Shown one piece after another: positions 1-10,889 of a DNA stretch of 64,000 bases; positions within the stretch are counted from its first letter, which is position 1; every line of letters starts with the position of its first letter. The stretch is from Seiridium cupressi (lineage: Eukaryota; Ascomycota; Sordariomycetes; Amphisphaeriales; Sporocadaceae): contig JARVKI010000040.1 of the NCBI GenBank assembly GCA_036674765.1, forward strand, positions 248,001 to 312,000, in the 5' to 3' direction. The position numbers were made by a program, and so were the translations under genes. Under the pieces are notes generated by a model, which saw nothing but the letters and a program-made list of their open reading frames with translations, ran no database searches and was not told the DNA's origin.

Positions 1-749
1 TTTCAAAATTTTGGCTTGGAAATTCAACGAACAAAACAGGAATATGGCCAGTTTTCGTCTGACAAGTTTCTGTCGGTCTCACGCCCACCTCACCTCACAG
101 TTGACCTGTGGACCATGATGTAGTCTTAACCATAAACGTTCCAATACCCCACGGAATGAAGTATTTCACCGTCTGTAAATCGATCAGCGATACATTACTT
201 GTGGGAGAAATGTCAGACCATATCTCCAAAGACAGCATTATATTTATCTCATATACCGTAAACTCGCTCGACACAGTTAGATTGCCTTCAGATAGTCACA
301 GACTATTGAAGCCTTCTTAACATAATATCCAATGCGAGATATTATTACTCCGTTGTACTAAGCAGACATTCGCTCCGGAAGAGGTAGGTGTTTGGCTTGA
401 CTTGTTTTTGAGGTTTATCTCCGTCGTTCTTGCTGAAATTTAGAATAGGAGCTTTGCGTTTGTTGTTGCTTGATGTATAGGAGGATTTACGGAAAATGGG
501 TTTCCTATAGTTGATCAGCGAGTAATGTATGACTGTACTTTCATAGGTATAGGAACGAAGAGCTTGGTGCCAGATAGCGGCAACCAAAATTTGCGATCTT
601 CAATAGTTTGATTTTATCGACATATAGTCCACCCGAATTGTATGGTACCGTGAGCTTTATAGCCGAGAAATAGGATACTGGTACAAGAAATCCTGATTAT
701 CTTCCGTAGCCGAGTCTCGAGGGCCACTTGAACGCAAGGCGATCCGAGT
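1..749. other. Intergenic, no gene seen
   Basis: AT-rich sequence lying 3' of the transporter gene on the minus strand. Only short open frames (up to 80 codons) occur, without domain-like composition or splice-consistent extension. It may include the 3' UTR of the transporter. No repeats or RNA gene were recognised. Confidence 0.5.
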
Positions 750-2178
750 CTACAGCAACGATGGAAGTCGCATCCTTTCTCCACGTATACAGCTGAAGAA
801 CAGGACTAAGGTCATAAGTAAGACTGCGACAGCAAATGCTCCTCTCCTGAACAGCACAGAGGACTGTTGGTTGCTGTAGCTGCGTATTTTTCGTGTGTTC
901 TTGTACGAGACGAATAGAGTGGTCAAGCCATCTTTGATCTCCTCCCAGGTCGCTCGATAAAGCACCATACCTATCAGGGCAATTCCGTAGCCGAGTGCCT
1001 GGGGTGGTGCGATTGTAGTGTTCCAGATCATAATCGACATCATTACGAGGAGAATGTTCTTGAGAACACCACATAGGTGAAGGATCAAGGCAGAAGTCTT
1101 GCCGATCTGTATATGATCAGTCATTGGGGTCTGTAAGTGCTCGACTGGGAATACTTACCAGCATAACGCTCGAGGCATTCAAGAAAAAAGCAACCAACGC
1201 GTTCAGTACCAATATCGATACGCCCACATGTGACACAGCAGACCACTGGAAAGTTTGCCACTCCGCACCAAAGGCGACAAACAGGTTCAGGAGAGCGCAT
1301 ATGGGTGCGTAATAGTACAAGCTGACCATTGGATCCATGCTCGCGCCATCATCTGACATGAGATCTTTGACCATGACCACACGTAGTGACTCGAAGATGA
1401 GCCCGCCAAGCTGGAAGGTGAAGCCCACAATTGAGAAGTGGATCTCGCCAGCGCTCGCCAGAAGCACACCGAAGACGACGATGAGAATCTTGGCAATTTT
1501 CTGCCTTGACGGGTTCTCCTGCCCCCATAGCCACGATACTATGAGTGTTGAAAAGGGTGCTGCGGCCTGGCAGCCTATGTTAGCCTGTCACTCTCTTCTG
1601 CCTCTCGAACTGGGGAGTCAGAATTCCAACCTTTAACATCTGTATGAAAGCCACGTTGAGATGGAGGTATACGAGGTTACTGCAGACCATGCTTCCACTA
1701 TACAGAAAGCCTATTGGCAAGACTGCTCGCACGTAGAAGCGTTTGGTCATCTGCACTTTATGTCGTCCATCGAGCCAACTAGTGGTTCTAGCGAGAATCT
1801 GTGTCGCCAGGCTGGCAAAAGCCATATGCCAGAAGGTGAGAGTGACCGCTACTTGCTGATTAGTATATTGGCATTAAGCAATTGGATTGAATTGCACGAA
1901 CGATATCCTGTGTAACGCCCCGTTAGTGATCATATGTAAAACGAGCAAGGATGAATGTACCTACGAAAGCCGCCATCATCAATCAGCCATTTGTTGAAGA
2001 GTATTATAATGTTTGAAAAGAATACCCAGTTACTGTAGATCGATATTTTGTATCAGTGACATATCTTGACTTATTGGGGAAGGAACCCTTACGCTATGTA
2101 GAACGCAGGATGAAGAGAAAGGCCTGCCTTCTTCTCTTTCTCCAGGGCGGCGGAGACTGGAAGGAGAGGTTGTGACAT
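750..2178 (-). CDS. TPT/DMT-family sugar-phosphate or nucleotide-sugar transporter
   Basis: Predicted to exchange sugar phosphates or nucleotide sugars across an endomembrane (Golgi/ER). Five exons agree in phase: 2178-2093, 2032-1965, 1851-1631, 1566-1159 and 1106-750, giving 379 aa. Seen in sequence: a short cytosolic N-terminus, then FYIANWVFFSNIIILFNKWL, the family signature of the first membrane helix. AVTLTFWHMAFA follows, then repeated hydrophobic helices and the late motif LIGKTSALILHLCGVLKN, typical of the triose-phosphate-transporter (PF03151) C-terminal half. The start was chosen because the ATG at 2178 opens the frame just ahead of the conserved KKAGLSLHPAFYIA block. Introns 2 (AAG acceptor) and 3 (GTTGGA donor) are the least certain. 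The substrate cannot be told from sequence. It is divergent from recyclin-1, with no evident functional link. Confidence 0.85.
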
Positions 2179-3161
2179 GTATAGTCAGGAGCTAATATAG
2201 GGCAACGGTGAAAACAGATAAAGGAGTGTAGGCAAACAAGATTGTTGTACGAGATGATGCGAAGTTTACGACTGAAGGCTGCGAGATCAGGTCATGACCG
2301 AGAAACTATGGACAAAAGCATCACACGGCAGTAGCATGCCGGGTACGGCTAATAAGCGCTAAGGAAGGGAGGGAATTGATAAAAAAAAAAAAAGTGAAAC
2401 TCTGGACGTTGAGATCCAGAAATATTGGATATATGGGCCGCAATCATTTCAACCCTAAACTAAACTCTGCCGGTATGTCGACCGATGCATATCTGTTTCT
2501 CAAGTGGCACGACAACCCTGGGTTGTAATGAAGTTTGTATCAGAGCACGAAAGAGGTAAAACGATACATGGCTAGGCTTTTCTGCCCGACAGCCTGGTGG
2601 CACTATGGCTACGCCGTTAGGAGACAGTTATGCACCCAGACATATGTTCTACTCGAGAGTAAATGATGTATTGGTTTTTAGGCCACCTGACCTAGACACT
2701 ATTGGATTCAGCTTAGGGAGGACAGCCGAGTTGGGGACCCGGGCGACTCGGCAGCTTCTCAGTCACAAGACAACAGTGGAGCCAACTACAGGAATACGAG
2801 GTTTGTTTAATGATAGGAAGGCGGGTACCGTAGTTCATGGTGTAGTTACGTTAGTCAATACTGTCGAAACTGCAAAGATGCAGGGGTTCTACGTATTGTA
2901 GCACCCCAGTTGCCGCCAGCTGTGTGCTCGAACTTCTGTAGCTGGGCCAACCCCTGAAACTTTAGTGGACCTTTGTCTGGGGGAGCATTGGGTTGTGGAC
3001 GACTGCGGCTCTGCGGAGACAACATAAGCTTAACCAGCTCATCTCAACCGCTGGCGGGCAATTCGTGTTCGTATCCGCTGGCTCCAGACTCCAAGCACTC
3101 TCGAAGAGTAGCACGTTGAAAACCGAAACCTAATGGTCGCCGATACTGCCATTCGCCCATC
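2179..3161. promoter_or_regulatory. Divergent intergenic region between transporter and recyclin-1
   Basis: This 983-bp spacer should hold both promoters, since the flanking genes are transcribed away from it. It contains an A-run at about 2381-2393. A 98-codon open frame on the plus strand (2605-2901) has no recognisable domain and is not called as a gene. No specific factor site is claimed. Confidence 0.5.
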
Positions 3162-5867
3162 ATGTCCAACTTCAGACGGGCGCCGCAGGGCAGCATCCTC
3201 AGCGCCCTGCAAGCGACGACCATGTTGGATTCCAAGCCAGTCCTCCCTCTCGAGATCATAGCGACGATACTGGATTATCTCCCCGTAGCTGATCTGATCC
3301 GTTTCGCGCGAACGTCCAGGCGCATGCGGGAAATGGTCTACGATGATACGAGATGGGTGCCAAGATTAAAGAGCATGGGAAGCTGGAATGAGGCCGAGGC
3401 CAGGCAAAGATTCGAGGAAGCCATGAGGCGACGACGCGGAACAATTAACGGCGGTGCAGGACCAAGCCCAACGACACCCAACAAAGCCGACACCACCCTC
3501 TTCGACGCCGCGGTGGAGGAGGAACGGCATAGAAAAGCGGCAGAGGATATCGCCAACCCCCCGGCAACCAAAGTGGATGGCTTCGAGACACTCAGTCTGA
3601 ACGCTGCACAATCAAAATCACCTTACGAGGACCCCGAAGCATTGCTGGGTGTGCTGAAAACTGTCAGGAGTATACGCGGCCACGCCCGTGAGGAATACGG
3701 CAAAGTATATGGCGCTTTAGCTCCTTTCTATTTTGACATGGCACAAGCAAAAAGTCATGCCGAGCCCGTCGTTTTTCAGGTATTTCGGGATCCCGAGCGG
3801 CAGGCTCAAATGCTGCACAACCTATCTATATTTACCAAGAGCGACTGGGCACAGGGATGGAACCAGCGAGAAGAGAAGCTGGCCAGTATGATCAGTATAT
3901 TCGAAAATGCCGTGTTGAGGGAGTTTGAACAAGGTTACGAATTCTGGGACGTTGAGGGTCGCATGAAGAGGTATGCGCACGTGTTGCACTCGCTGAATGG
4001 CGGAGCGGCTGCCATGGAAGCCTTCGTCTCACAACACCGCTTACTGAATGACCGCGAGATTCTGGCCAATGCCATGGACTGCATCAACCAGGGCTCGTAC
4101 GAGGAAATCACGCTTGAGCCTTCTCGCCAATTCTTTGAAGTGCTGGCGAGAAAAGTCAATGAACAGTCGTCTGTTATGAACCAGATATTCCCCAATGCAA
4201 CCGAGGTATTCTGGTTACTGTTGGAGAAGCTTCGCGAAGAAGTCATCTCAGAGTATTGCACCTCATTGCTGGACGAGTTGCACCGGAGGAACAAGGCGTC
4301 ATATCTCAAAGCTGTCTCCGGCTTGTTTGAGCAGTGCTTGGCTTTTGCCCGGTCGTTACATCCCCCTTCAGGTTCGCCAGGGGAGCTCGAGAAGCACGCC
4401 AAGCAGATCGCGCTGAATGTCTTTGAACAGCATCTGGACTTGTATTTGCAGGACGAGCTTGACTTCTTTACCGAGCACGCAGAGAGAGAAGTGAACAACT
4501 GGGACCAGCGGCTGTCGGAGCAGGATTTGACAGCCGAATCATTTTACATGAGTAATTTCAACAGAAGAGCCGACAAGAACGACTTCCTCAGCTCCTTCAG
4601 GAAAGTAGTCATGATGCCCGTCACTGTCCTGCCATTTGGTAGCACAACAAAGCCTGTTTCTGCACCGGCTGCCAACCGTTCTAGTCTACAGCCCAACGGA
4701 ATACCCGCTCCCTCAGGGTCCCGCCCGGAAACGCCAGGTCTCGGGGGTCCTTTGGAGAGGAAGCCCAGCCCTTTGCCTTCTGAAGCACCGACTGACGAGC
4801 TCAAGGCCAAGGCAGCGCTCATGGCAAGTCGGCTTGAGGGTATCAAAACGTTGTGCAGTATTGAAGTTGCTCTCGACCTTGTGCATGCTGCAAAAACAAG
4901 TCTAGGAAGAGCCGCAATGTTCATAACCTTAGGGGGGCAGGCTGGTGGAGAGGCAAAAGAGCAATGTGAAGCCATCTTTATTGCTTTACTCAAGACATTG
5001 GGCCAGACTCACGTCAAATACGGATTCATCAAGGCCGTCGACCACTTATCGCTCTACAACCCGAGGGAGGTCAGCGACCACAGCCAGACGGGAGTGGCGC
5101 CCCTCGTCACTTTCATAGAGCTTGTCAATGTGGGCGATCTCATTTCGCAGATGGTTGACGTTTTCTACGAGCAGCAGCTTGCAGCACCAAAGATCGCGGA
5201 CCGTAACGATTTCCTCGACCCTGCAGGCCTTGCAAAGAAGAAATTTGAGCAAATGCTAGACGAAAGCGTTGCAGCAGGTCTCAACAAGGGTATTGACGTG
5301 CTGATGGACGAGGTAGAATATCTTTGTGCCACCACGCAGTTACCCACTGACTACAACCCACCTCCGCCATCGGAAGAGAAAGGGGCCGCCTCTCGCGATC
5401 TAGACATCGGACCAACACAGACGGCGAAGCGAATCACAGACCTCGTCTCGTCACACACCAACATGCTTGTCGGTAGTACCGAGAAGACCATGCTTGACGT
5501 GTTCAACGGCGAGGTTGGGCTGCGCTTATTTACCGCTATCTGTAAGCATTTGAAGAGGCAACGCATCAGTACCGATGGAGCGATCAAACTGATTGCAGAT
5601 ATGAACTTATACTTTGATTATATTCGGACTCTCAGGAACCAAGACCTTCTGGCATATTTCAAGGCGTTAAGAGAGCTCAGCCAGATCTATCTCATTGACG
5701 GCAAGCACGCGAAAGAGATGGCGACGGTCATTGCTGATGGTGACAAGTTTGGTGGCGTCTTTAGGGCCGAGGAGGTTTACGAGTACGCACAGCGTAGGGC
5801 TGACTGGTACCAGATTAAGCGTGATGTCGAAAGGGCCATGTACGGTCTGGAGTGTAGCGTCATGTGA
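3162..5867 (+). CDS. RCY1: Recyclin-1 (F-box and Sec10-like protein)
   Basis: An endocytic-recycling factor. In yeast Rcy1 is an F-box protein that returns the v-SNARE Snc1 from endosomes to the Golgi and plasma membrane. A single exon encodes 901 aa, close to the yeast length of about 840. Seen: an F-box near residues 26-70 (starting LPLEIIATILDYLPVADLIR). After a charged linker, a long helical region from about residue 170 to the end matches the Sec10/exocyst-like fold of recyclins, interrupted by a Pro/Ser-rich insert around residues 490-545. The protein ends in ECSVM, a C-terminal CaaX box (Cys-Ser-Val-Met), implying prenylation and membrane attachment as described for yeast Rcy1. The start is the first ATG of the frame, giving MSNFRRAPQGS. 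The long minus-strand frames inside it are shadows. Confidence 0.93.
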   Translation: MSNFRRAPQGSILSALQATTMLDSKPVLPLEIIATILDYLPVADLIRFARTSRRMREMVYDDTRWVPRLKSMGSWNEAEARQRFEEAMRRRRGTINGGAGPSPTTPNKADTTLFDAAVEEERHRKAAEDIANPPATKVDGFETLSLNAAQSKSPYEDPEALLGVLKTVRSIRGHAREEYGKVYGALAPFYFDMAQAKSHAEPVVFQVFRDPERQAQMLHNLSIFTKSDWAQGWNQREEKLASMISIFENAVLREFEQGYEFWDVEGRMKRYAHVLHSLNGGAAAMEAFVSQHRLLNDREILANAMDCINQGSYEEITLEPSRQFFEVLARKVNEQSSVMNQIFPNATEVFWLLLEKLREEVISEYCTSLLDELHRRNKASYLKAVSGLFEQCLAFARSLHPPSGSPGELEKHAKQIALNVFEQHLDLYLQDELDFFTEHAEREVNNWDQRLSEQDLTAESFYMSNFNRRADKNDFLSSFRKVVMMPVTVLPFGSTTKPVSAPAANRSSLQPNGIPAPSGSRPETPGLGGPLERKPSPLPSEAPTDELKAKAALMASRLEGIKTLCSIEVALDLVHAAKTSLGRAAMFITLGGQAGGEAKEQCEAIFIALLKTLGQTHVKYGFIKAVDHLSLYNPREVSDHSQTGVAPLVTFIELVNVGDLISQMVDVFYEQQLAAPKIADRNDFLDPAGLAKKKFEQMLDESVAAGLNKGIDVLMDEVEYLCATTQLPTDYNPPPPSEEKGAASRDLDIGPTQTAKRITDLVSSHTNMLVGSTEKTMLDVFNGEVGLRLFTAICKHLKRQRISTDGAIKLIADMNLYFDYIRTLRNQDLLAYFKALRELSQIYLIDGKHAKEMATVIADGDKFGGVFRAEEVYEYAQRRADWYQIKRDVERAMYGLECSVM

Positions 5868-8800
5868 GACGAGCTCATGAACGATACGATGATTCAAAAG
5901 CAAAGAACAACCTTTTATTCAGAACATAGAAGGCAAAATGGTTCGTCAGGGATAAGAAAGCCCATTGGGATTCGATTCGGGATCGCATGTATTCCTTCTA
6001 TGATTACTGGATTGTACACCTGACCAACCATTTGGATATGAGTAAAAGTAGTATGCAATGTTCAATGCCATGTCATGAGATTCTTCGATCTACTCCTGTT
6101 TGGGTGTTTGATACTCTGTAGTCGCTTGAACGGGATGTAAATTGTAGTTTTACTACGCGTTATGCCAAGTCTTCAATCCGATGTATGTGTACCAATATCC
6201 ACGCACGGTTTCACATTTTTCTTAAACAATACGTTGAATGCTATGCCAATATGCGCTAGTTCCCAGATATCACCATAATGGAACTACGTTGCATGTGTTT
6301 GAGACAGACACGAGAGTTTCTGCACCGGGAAAACTTTTGGTGTTAAGCGTCCGATAAATAAAGTGTTCCATGTGTCATTATATCAATTTACAACGCTTTT
6401 GGGGCATATACTCTGGAGAATATTCTCTGTGGCCTAAATCCATCTGGGTATTAGTACAAGTAAGCAGGACACGAAAATAGTGGTATTCCTATCTCATGAT
6501 TATCAATTAGTTTCTATTGTCCACAACTGCAGTTATTTACGATGGCACGTCCCACTCAGGAGACCTTGGCTACGGAAGAATCGATTCAAGACAGGGCATG
6601 TTTCTAGGCTCGGACATAAGATCATTGACAACCGAATATCATGTTTCAAATTGAAGATCGATGGGAGATATCAATGTAGCAGTGTCACCAGTCCAGAGAT
6701 TCTCTGCCCGTCTCGAGGTCAACCACAAACGTGCCAGCGTTCTTTATTCTCCTTAGGTCCACTCTTCGCATAACTTCTCGTTTGGAGCTTGCGAAGACTG
6801 AAGCTCTGAAGACGACCGGCTACTGTACCCAATTTGCATTTGCAAAGCCAAAAGTTCAAGACCCGAAAGGATCCCTTCCATTCCGTGTGGTCGATATCTT
6901 GCCAGTTCAGGGGTTAATCCAGACTAGCTGTAAATTCAAAGCAAATGGGTCCGTTGTTGAAACACATTTGTCACTCCAAAAATGAGTCATTACCGGACAA
7001 TTTACAAGGCTGTGCAAGCTATAGTCTTGGCTGCATGGGGGTGTTTTGAGCATTTCCTCGGTGTTTCTGATTATTGAACACACCTACTAGCTACACAATG
7101 TACATGTAGGTCACGATCGTAGGCAGTGATGGGTAGCTGCGCGTCCTGCGCCACACTCAAGTTTGACCGGTTATTGTTGCTGTACACATTAAAAGGCTCT
7201 GCCTTTTAACGGTGGTCTCAGCCGTTGATGCAAGCCATCTTTTGATTAAGTGCTTAAGCTCGGCAAAGGTGCTTGAGTGGCACTGTTGCGCAACGCCTCG
7301 AAGATTATGACGGAAATGGACGTATAGTCAACAACCTCAAGCAACGCCATGGGCAGGCCCGGGTATACAAACTCGGTGGGCCGTTCCTCACCCAATGATT
7401 TCCCCAGCCTTACACAACTTCTTCGTGCACTCCGTCCCGCTCTACAGTCAGCATCTTGGCAATGCGTGACAGGAGCCATGTACAAACCAAGAGGCAGAGG
7501 CCCACAGGAATCCATCGAGGTTCCTTCAGCCCTACTGGATACACTATCGACCTGCGACTGCCTAGATCCGCCCCTCGGTAGTGTTCAAGATGCTAGCAAT
7601 CGCAACCTCCCCTCGATCACGCGACCCGCCCTACCAAGATACTGCGCTCGACTTGTAGCCCTATGGATAATATGGTCCATAGCCGAGCGACCATTCTTGT
7701 AACATAGCCTCTGCACATATCTATCATGTTGGCCTGGCAATATTTCAGGATGCCGTTGCCAAATAGTATACGATATGGATTCATTTCTCCTCGACAAACT
7801 GCTCCGCGATACAGGTTGTTGTAACCTATCAGAGCGGCAACCGACCGCACCGTTCGCCCAGATCCTCGTAGACCGCTCCATCCTTCAGATCTTTCCCAGC
7901 ATCTCCTCAAAAGAGACAGCCGCCCTTCACCATACATCAGAAGTGCAGCGGGTTTAGTGGAGTCTATCCAGTAGTAGGTGTTGCTGCAACGGGATCCCAT
8001 CGATGCATGCAGTCTCACCTGCGACCTATCAAAGCTTCTAGAGAAGACCTTTAAGCAGTCATCATTCAGGAGAGCCACCCACGAAGCGTTAGCAGCTTGA
8101 CGTACATGTATGTTTCACTTCGTAAAGGCTGCCACTACGTCGTATCTTGAAGGCTTCAGCTGCTTTCTGAGTATCGAGATGACTTTGGCTGTGGGATGAG
8201 TGTTGTTCCAGGTGACGTTACAGCAGTGGGAACACAGTCTGGCCCGTGTTCACTCTCCAATCAGCACCGTGGGAAGGGAGCGCCCAGGACAAAAGTGCGT
8301 TGCTGACGGAATTTCCACGAGACTTATTGGAGTAGCTGCCCTCCACACTGAGCCAAAGCCTTCGACTAGCCCACTTAGCGGGGAATTCCATTTATAGGAT
8401 GAGCTTAATTCTAGCCTCAACCACTATTCTGGGATCCGGCATGACAACCAGGGGTGGTTACACGGCATGGCGAACGACAACATTGACATATGTCCTTATC
8501 CATTGCATCTACATGGTAGACCTAGAACCATGAACGTAATGCGTGTTTCCAGAGAACCCATACAATCCTCCCGATTGTGTACGTTCACGAATCCCAACCC
8601 CCTGGTGTCGAGTCTACGAGTGGTAGAGGATCTGAGCTGAACAGCGGCGGCGATCTTTCGCGGCCTGTCTACCCGGAAACACCCTGGGCTCGATGTCAGT
8701 GATTGACTGAAAGCTGTCATCAAGATCAAGATTGCCACAAAGGAAGATTTCTAATCCAGCACAATGACAACTTTATCGCTCACCAAAGACTTGATTCAGC

Positions 8801-10065
8801 GATTACTTCAAAGCCCGCATCGGTTGAAGTAGGAGTGGCAGCCCAGGATTTGCGTTTAGACTGTGAATCATAGACAGTCATGTGAGGAGAAAATGAGTCG
8901 CCTCGCAGGGAACCGGTGCAGGTGCCGTAAATGCCGCTAGGAAAGTAAGTGCTCAAGTGCCTGAACGGGAAGGGCTGACGACCCGAACTATTGCCGTCCC
9001 GGGGGGTTTGCTTTGGACATTTGGGTCAGCTGGACGCCATGGTACAGCGTCTTACGGTGACTGCGCTCCCTGCAACACAGGGTCCCTCGCCAATTGAGGG
9101 AATTGAATAGAAATGCATCCAGTCAAGTCCCCCGGAAAGCAATCGACCATGACATGAAGTCGGGACGGCAGAGGCTCCTATTTTCGTCGTCCCAGATGCC
9201 TGGTCCTTGCCCGTCGCGGTATAGCCCCACCTCTCGTTTATCTCGGTTTCCTGAGCTCCCGGCGCCGTATCCAGCCAAGTAAAGTGGCTTGGGGCACCCA
9301 TCCCCCCTGTCGAACCGGTTCCTTCTCCTACATACGTGGGGATCTAGGACTATATGCATTAGCTTGCAGAGCCAGGGGCCTCTCCAGCATGATGGCTATG
9401 GCTATGGAGAGGACGCCGTTCGCTTGCGTGTCCAGTCGTCCTAGCCAAGTTTTGCTCAAAAGTTCCCCCAAGGCTGCCTGATCGTTTTTGTGCCATACTG
9501 CCTCTTTGAGCCAAGCTTCCCGTAGCCATTGGAGGATGTCTTCCCTACCCTTACCTAAGGTGAGTGCCTCGACAAGCATACTACATACACATGCCCATGA
9601 TGAAAAGGTCCAATCCAGGACGTATTTCATCATATCTCCTACTTTCAGTCATGGGACCCGGATACGGTCCGTAATATCCCTCCACCATATCTCAACTATG
9701 CTACATCGTGTCGATCCAAGTACATGAGTGCCTGAGAAGTATGGCATTCATATAAAGGCCAACACATACCTCCTAGTTCAGTCTAAGGACAGCTCCCACC
9801 ACTCACTACTCCGCCACCGCCTTCCTCCAATATTGATGCAAAGACCTTTCTTACCCTATCGAGTCTGCTTGGCAACTTGTATAGTGCCTCTTGTATATTG
9901 TCACCTGAGTACTTCCCACTTTTACCCACACGCTGTTTCACCGATACATTGGATCTCAGCCCAGGGAGCTTAACTCGACGGACAGTGTATCCGTTGTCTC
10001 AGCTCCGTGCTCTCCTGTACGTGCTGGCACTATCTAGGACTTTGGAGGTTTCGTCTATAAGACTC
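5868..10065. other. Gene-poor 4.2-kb stretch
   Basis: No gene could be supported here. The first few hundred bases are AT-rich and probably include the recyclin-1 3' UTR. Between about 7.2 and 9.7 kb the base composition becomes more coding-like. Medium open frames appear on the minus strand: 7617-8078 (153 codons), 7585-7881 (98, overlapping) and 9328-9633 (101). None shows a family motif I recognise, and I could not join them with consistent splice sites. They may be a degenerate gene or chance frames. The last part is the upstream region of the bZIP gene. Confidence 0.4.
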
Positions 10066-10889
10066 ATGAGTCTATCCCGGAGACACTCTTCGGAGAAATC
10101 TTCTTCATCCCAAGAAACAGTCCGCAGAGCCATAGTGAGAGACTTGAAAAGGGGAGATTCAAATAGACAAGTAGAATCACTGGCACATATATCCTCAACT
10201 AGTCCAAAGACTTCGCCTCCTCATTCACCTAAAGTCTCAGAACGACTGCGAGTCACCGTCGAGTCTGAGTCTGAAGAAGAGACCCCAATGACATCGTCAT
10301 CAAAGACCCACAGCTCGAGCTCCAAGAAGCACTCCTCATCATCGTCCAAGTCCAAGTCCTCGAAATCGGACAACTGGAGTGATGTCACGGAACCTGAAGA
10401 GAGAAGACGCATACAGAATCGGCTAGCCCAAAGAAAATTTCGTGAGTACTCCATTCATGCCACCTCGATCTGCACTAGACCAGGTTCTCTAATATAGTCA
10501 TGACAGGCGAGAAGGCCAAAGAGCAGAAGGAACAATCCGAGCGTGATGCCCGCAATGAGGAACTCGCAGGCAGCAGCTACACAGTACCTTCCTCCGAGGA
10601 GCTGCTAGACGACGAGGGGAATTGCTCCGGCCTACCCTGGGGTTCCATCAGCATGCGGCACGTCGTCTCTCGTGGCCACGAATCCCAGAGCAGAAGGGAT
10701 GGCGGCAGCGGACATGACGATTATGCCCACGGCGACGACGTCTACGGGCAACATGTCGGCTACAACACCAACCAGACCTCACCGAGTTACCAGAGCTATG
10801 GCAGCCATGATAACAGCAGTGGTGGCGGTGGTGATTTCTTTGACGACAACGCATTTTACTATAATACGGACTACGACGCTGCGCAATGA
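10066..10889 (+). CDS. bZIP-type transcription factor
   Basis: A nuclear DNA-binding protein of 252 aa. Two exons: 10066-10441 and 10507-10889 (intron 10442-10506, GTGAGT donor, ACAG acceptor). The basic region RRIQNRLAQRKFREK lies at about residues 115-129 and shows the bZIP spacing N-x7-R; the intron interrupts the codon of that Arg. The segment after it is rich in Glu, Lys and Gln but has almost no leucine heptad, so the zipper is short or weak. The N-terminus is Ser/Lys-rich low complexity. The C-terminal part carries GLPWGSISMRHVV, a block I associate with a family of small fungal bZIP proteins, followed by Gly/Asp/Tyr-rich sequence. The frame is open upstream to 9877, so an earlier start is possible. 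I chose MSLSRRHS because the upstream residues look non-coding. The regulatory target is unknown; a link to the polyketide locus 11 kb away is not implied. Confidence 0.8.

Noticed and set aside
1124..1312. Plus-strand frames across the transporter gene
   Set aside because: Shadows of a phase-consistent five-exon minus-strand gene with clear membrane-family motifs.
2605..2901. 98-codon plus-strand frame between transporter and recyclin-1
   Set aside because: No recognisable domain, and it occupies the expected promoter region of both flanking genes.
3935..4498. 187-codon minus-strand frame inside recyclin-1
   Set aside because: Entirely within a well-supported coding exon; composition is Ser/Cys-rich with no domain.
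7840..7885. Minus-strand segment reading ERCGRLP, reminiscent of an NB-ARC GLPL motif
   Set aside because: Only a few residues match, stops follow in the same frame and no P-loop is nearby.
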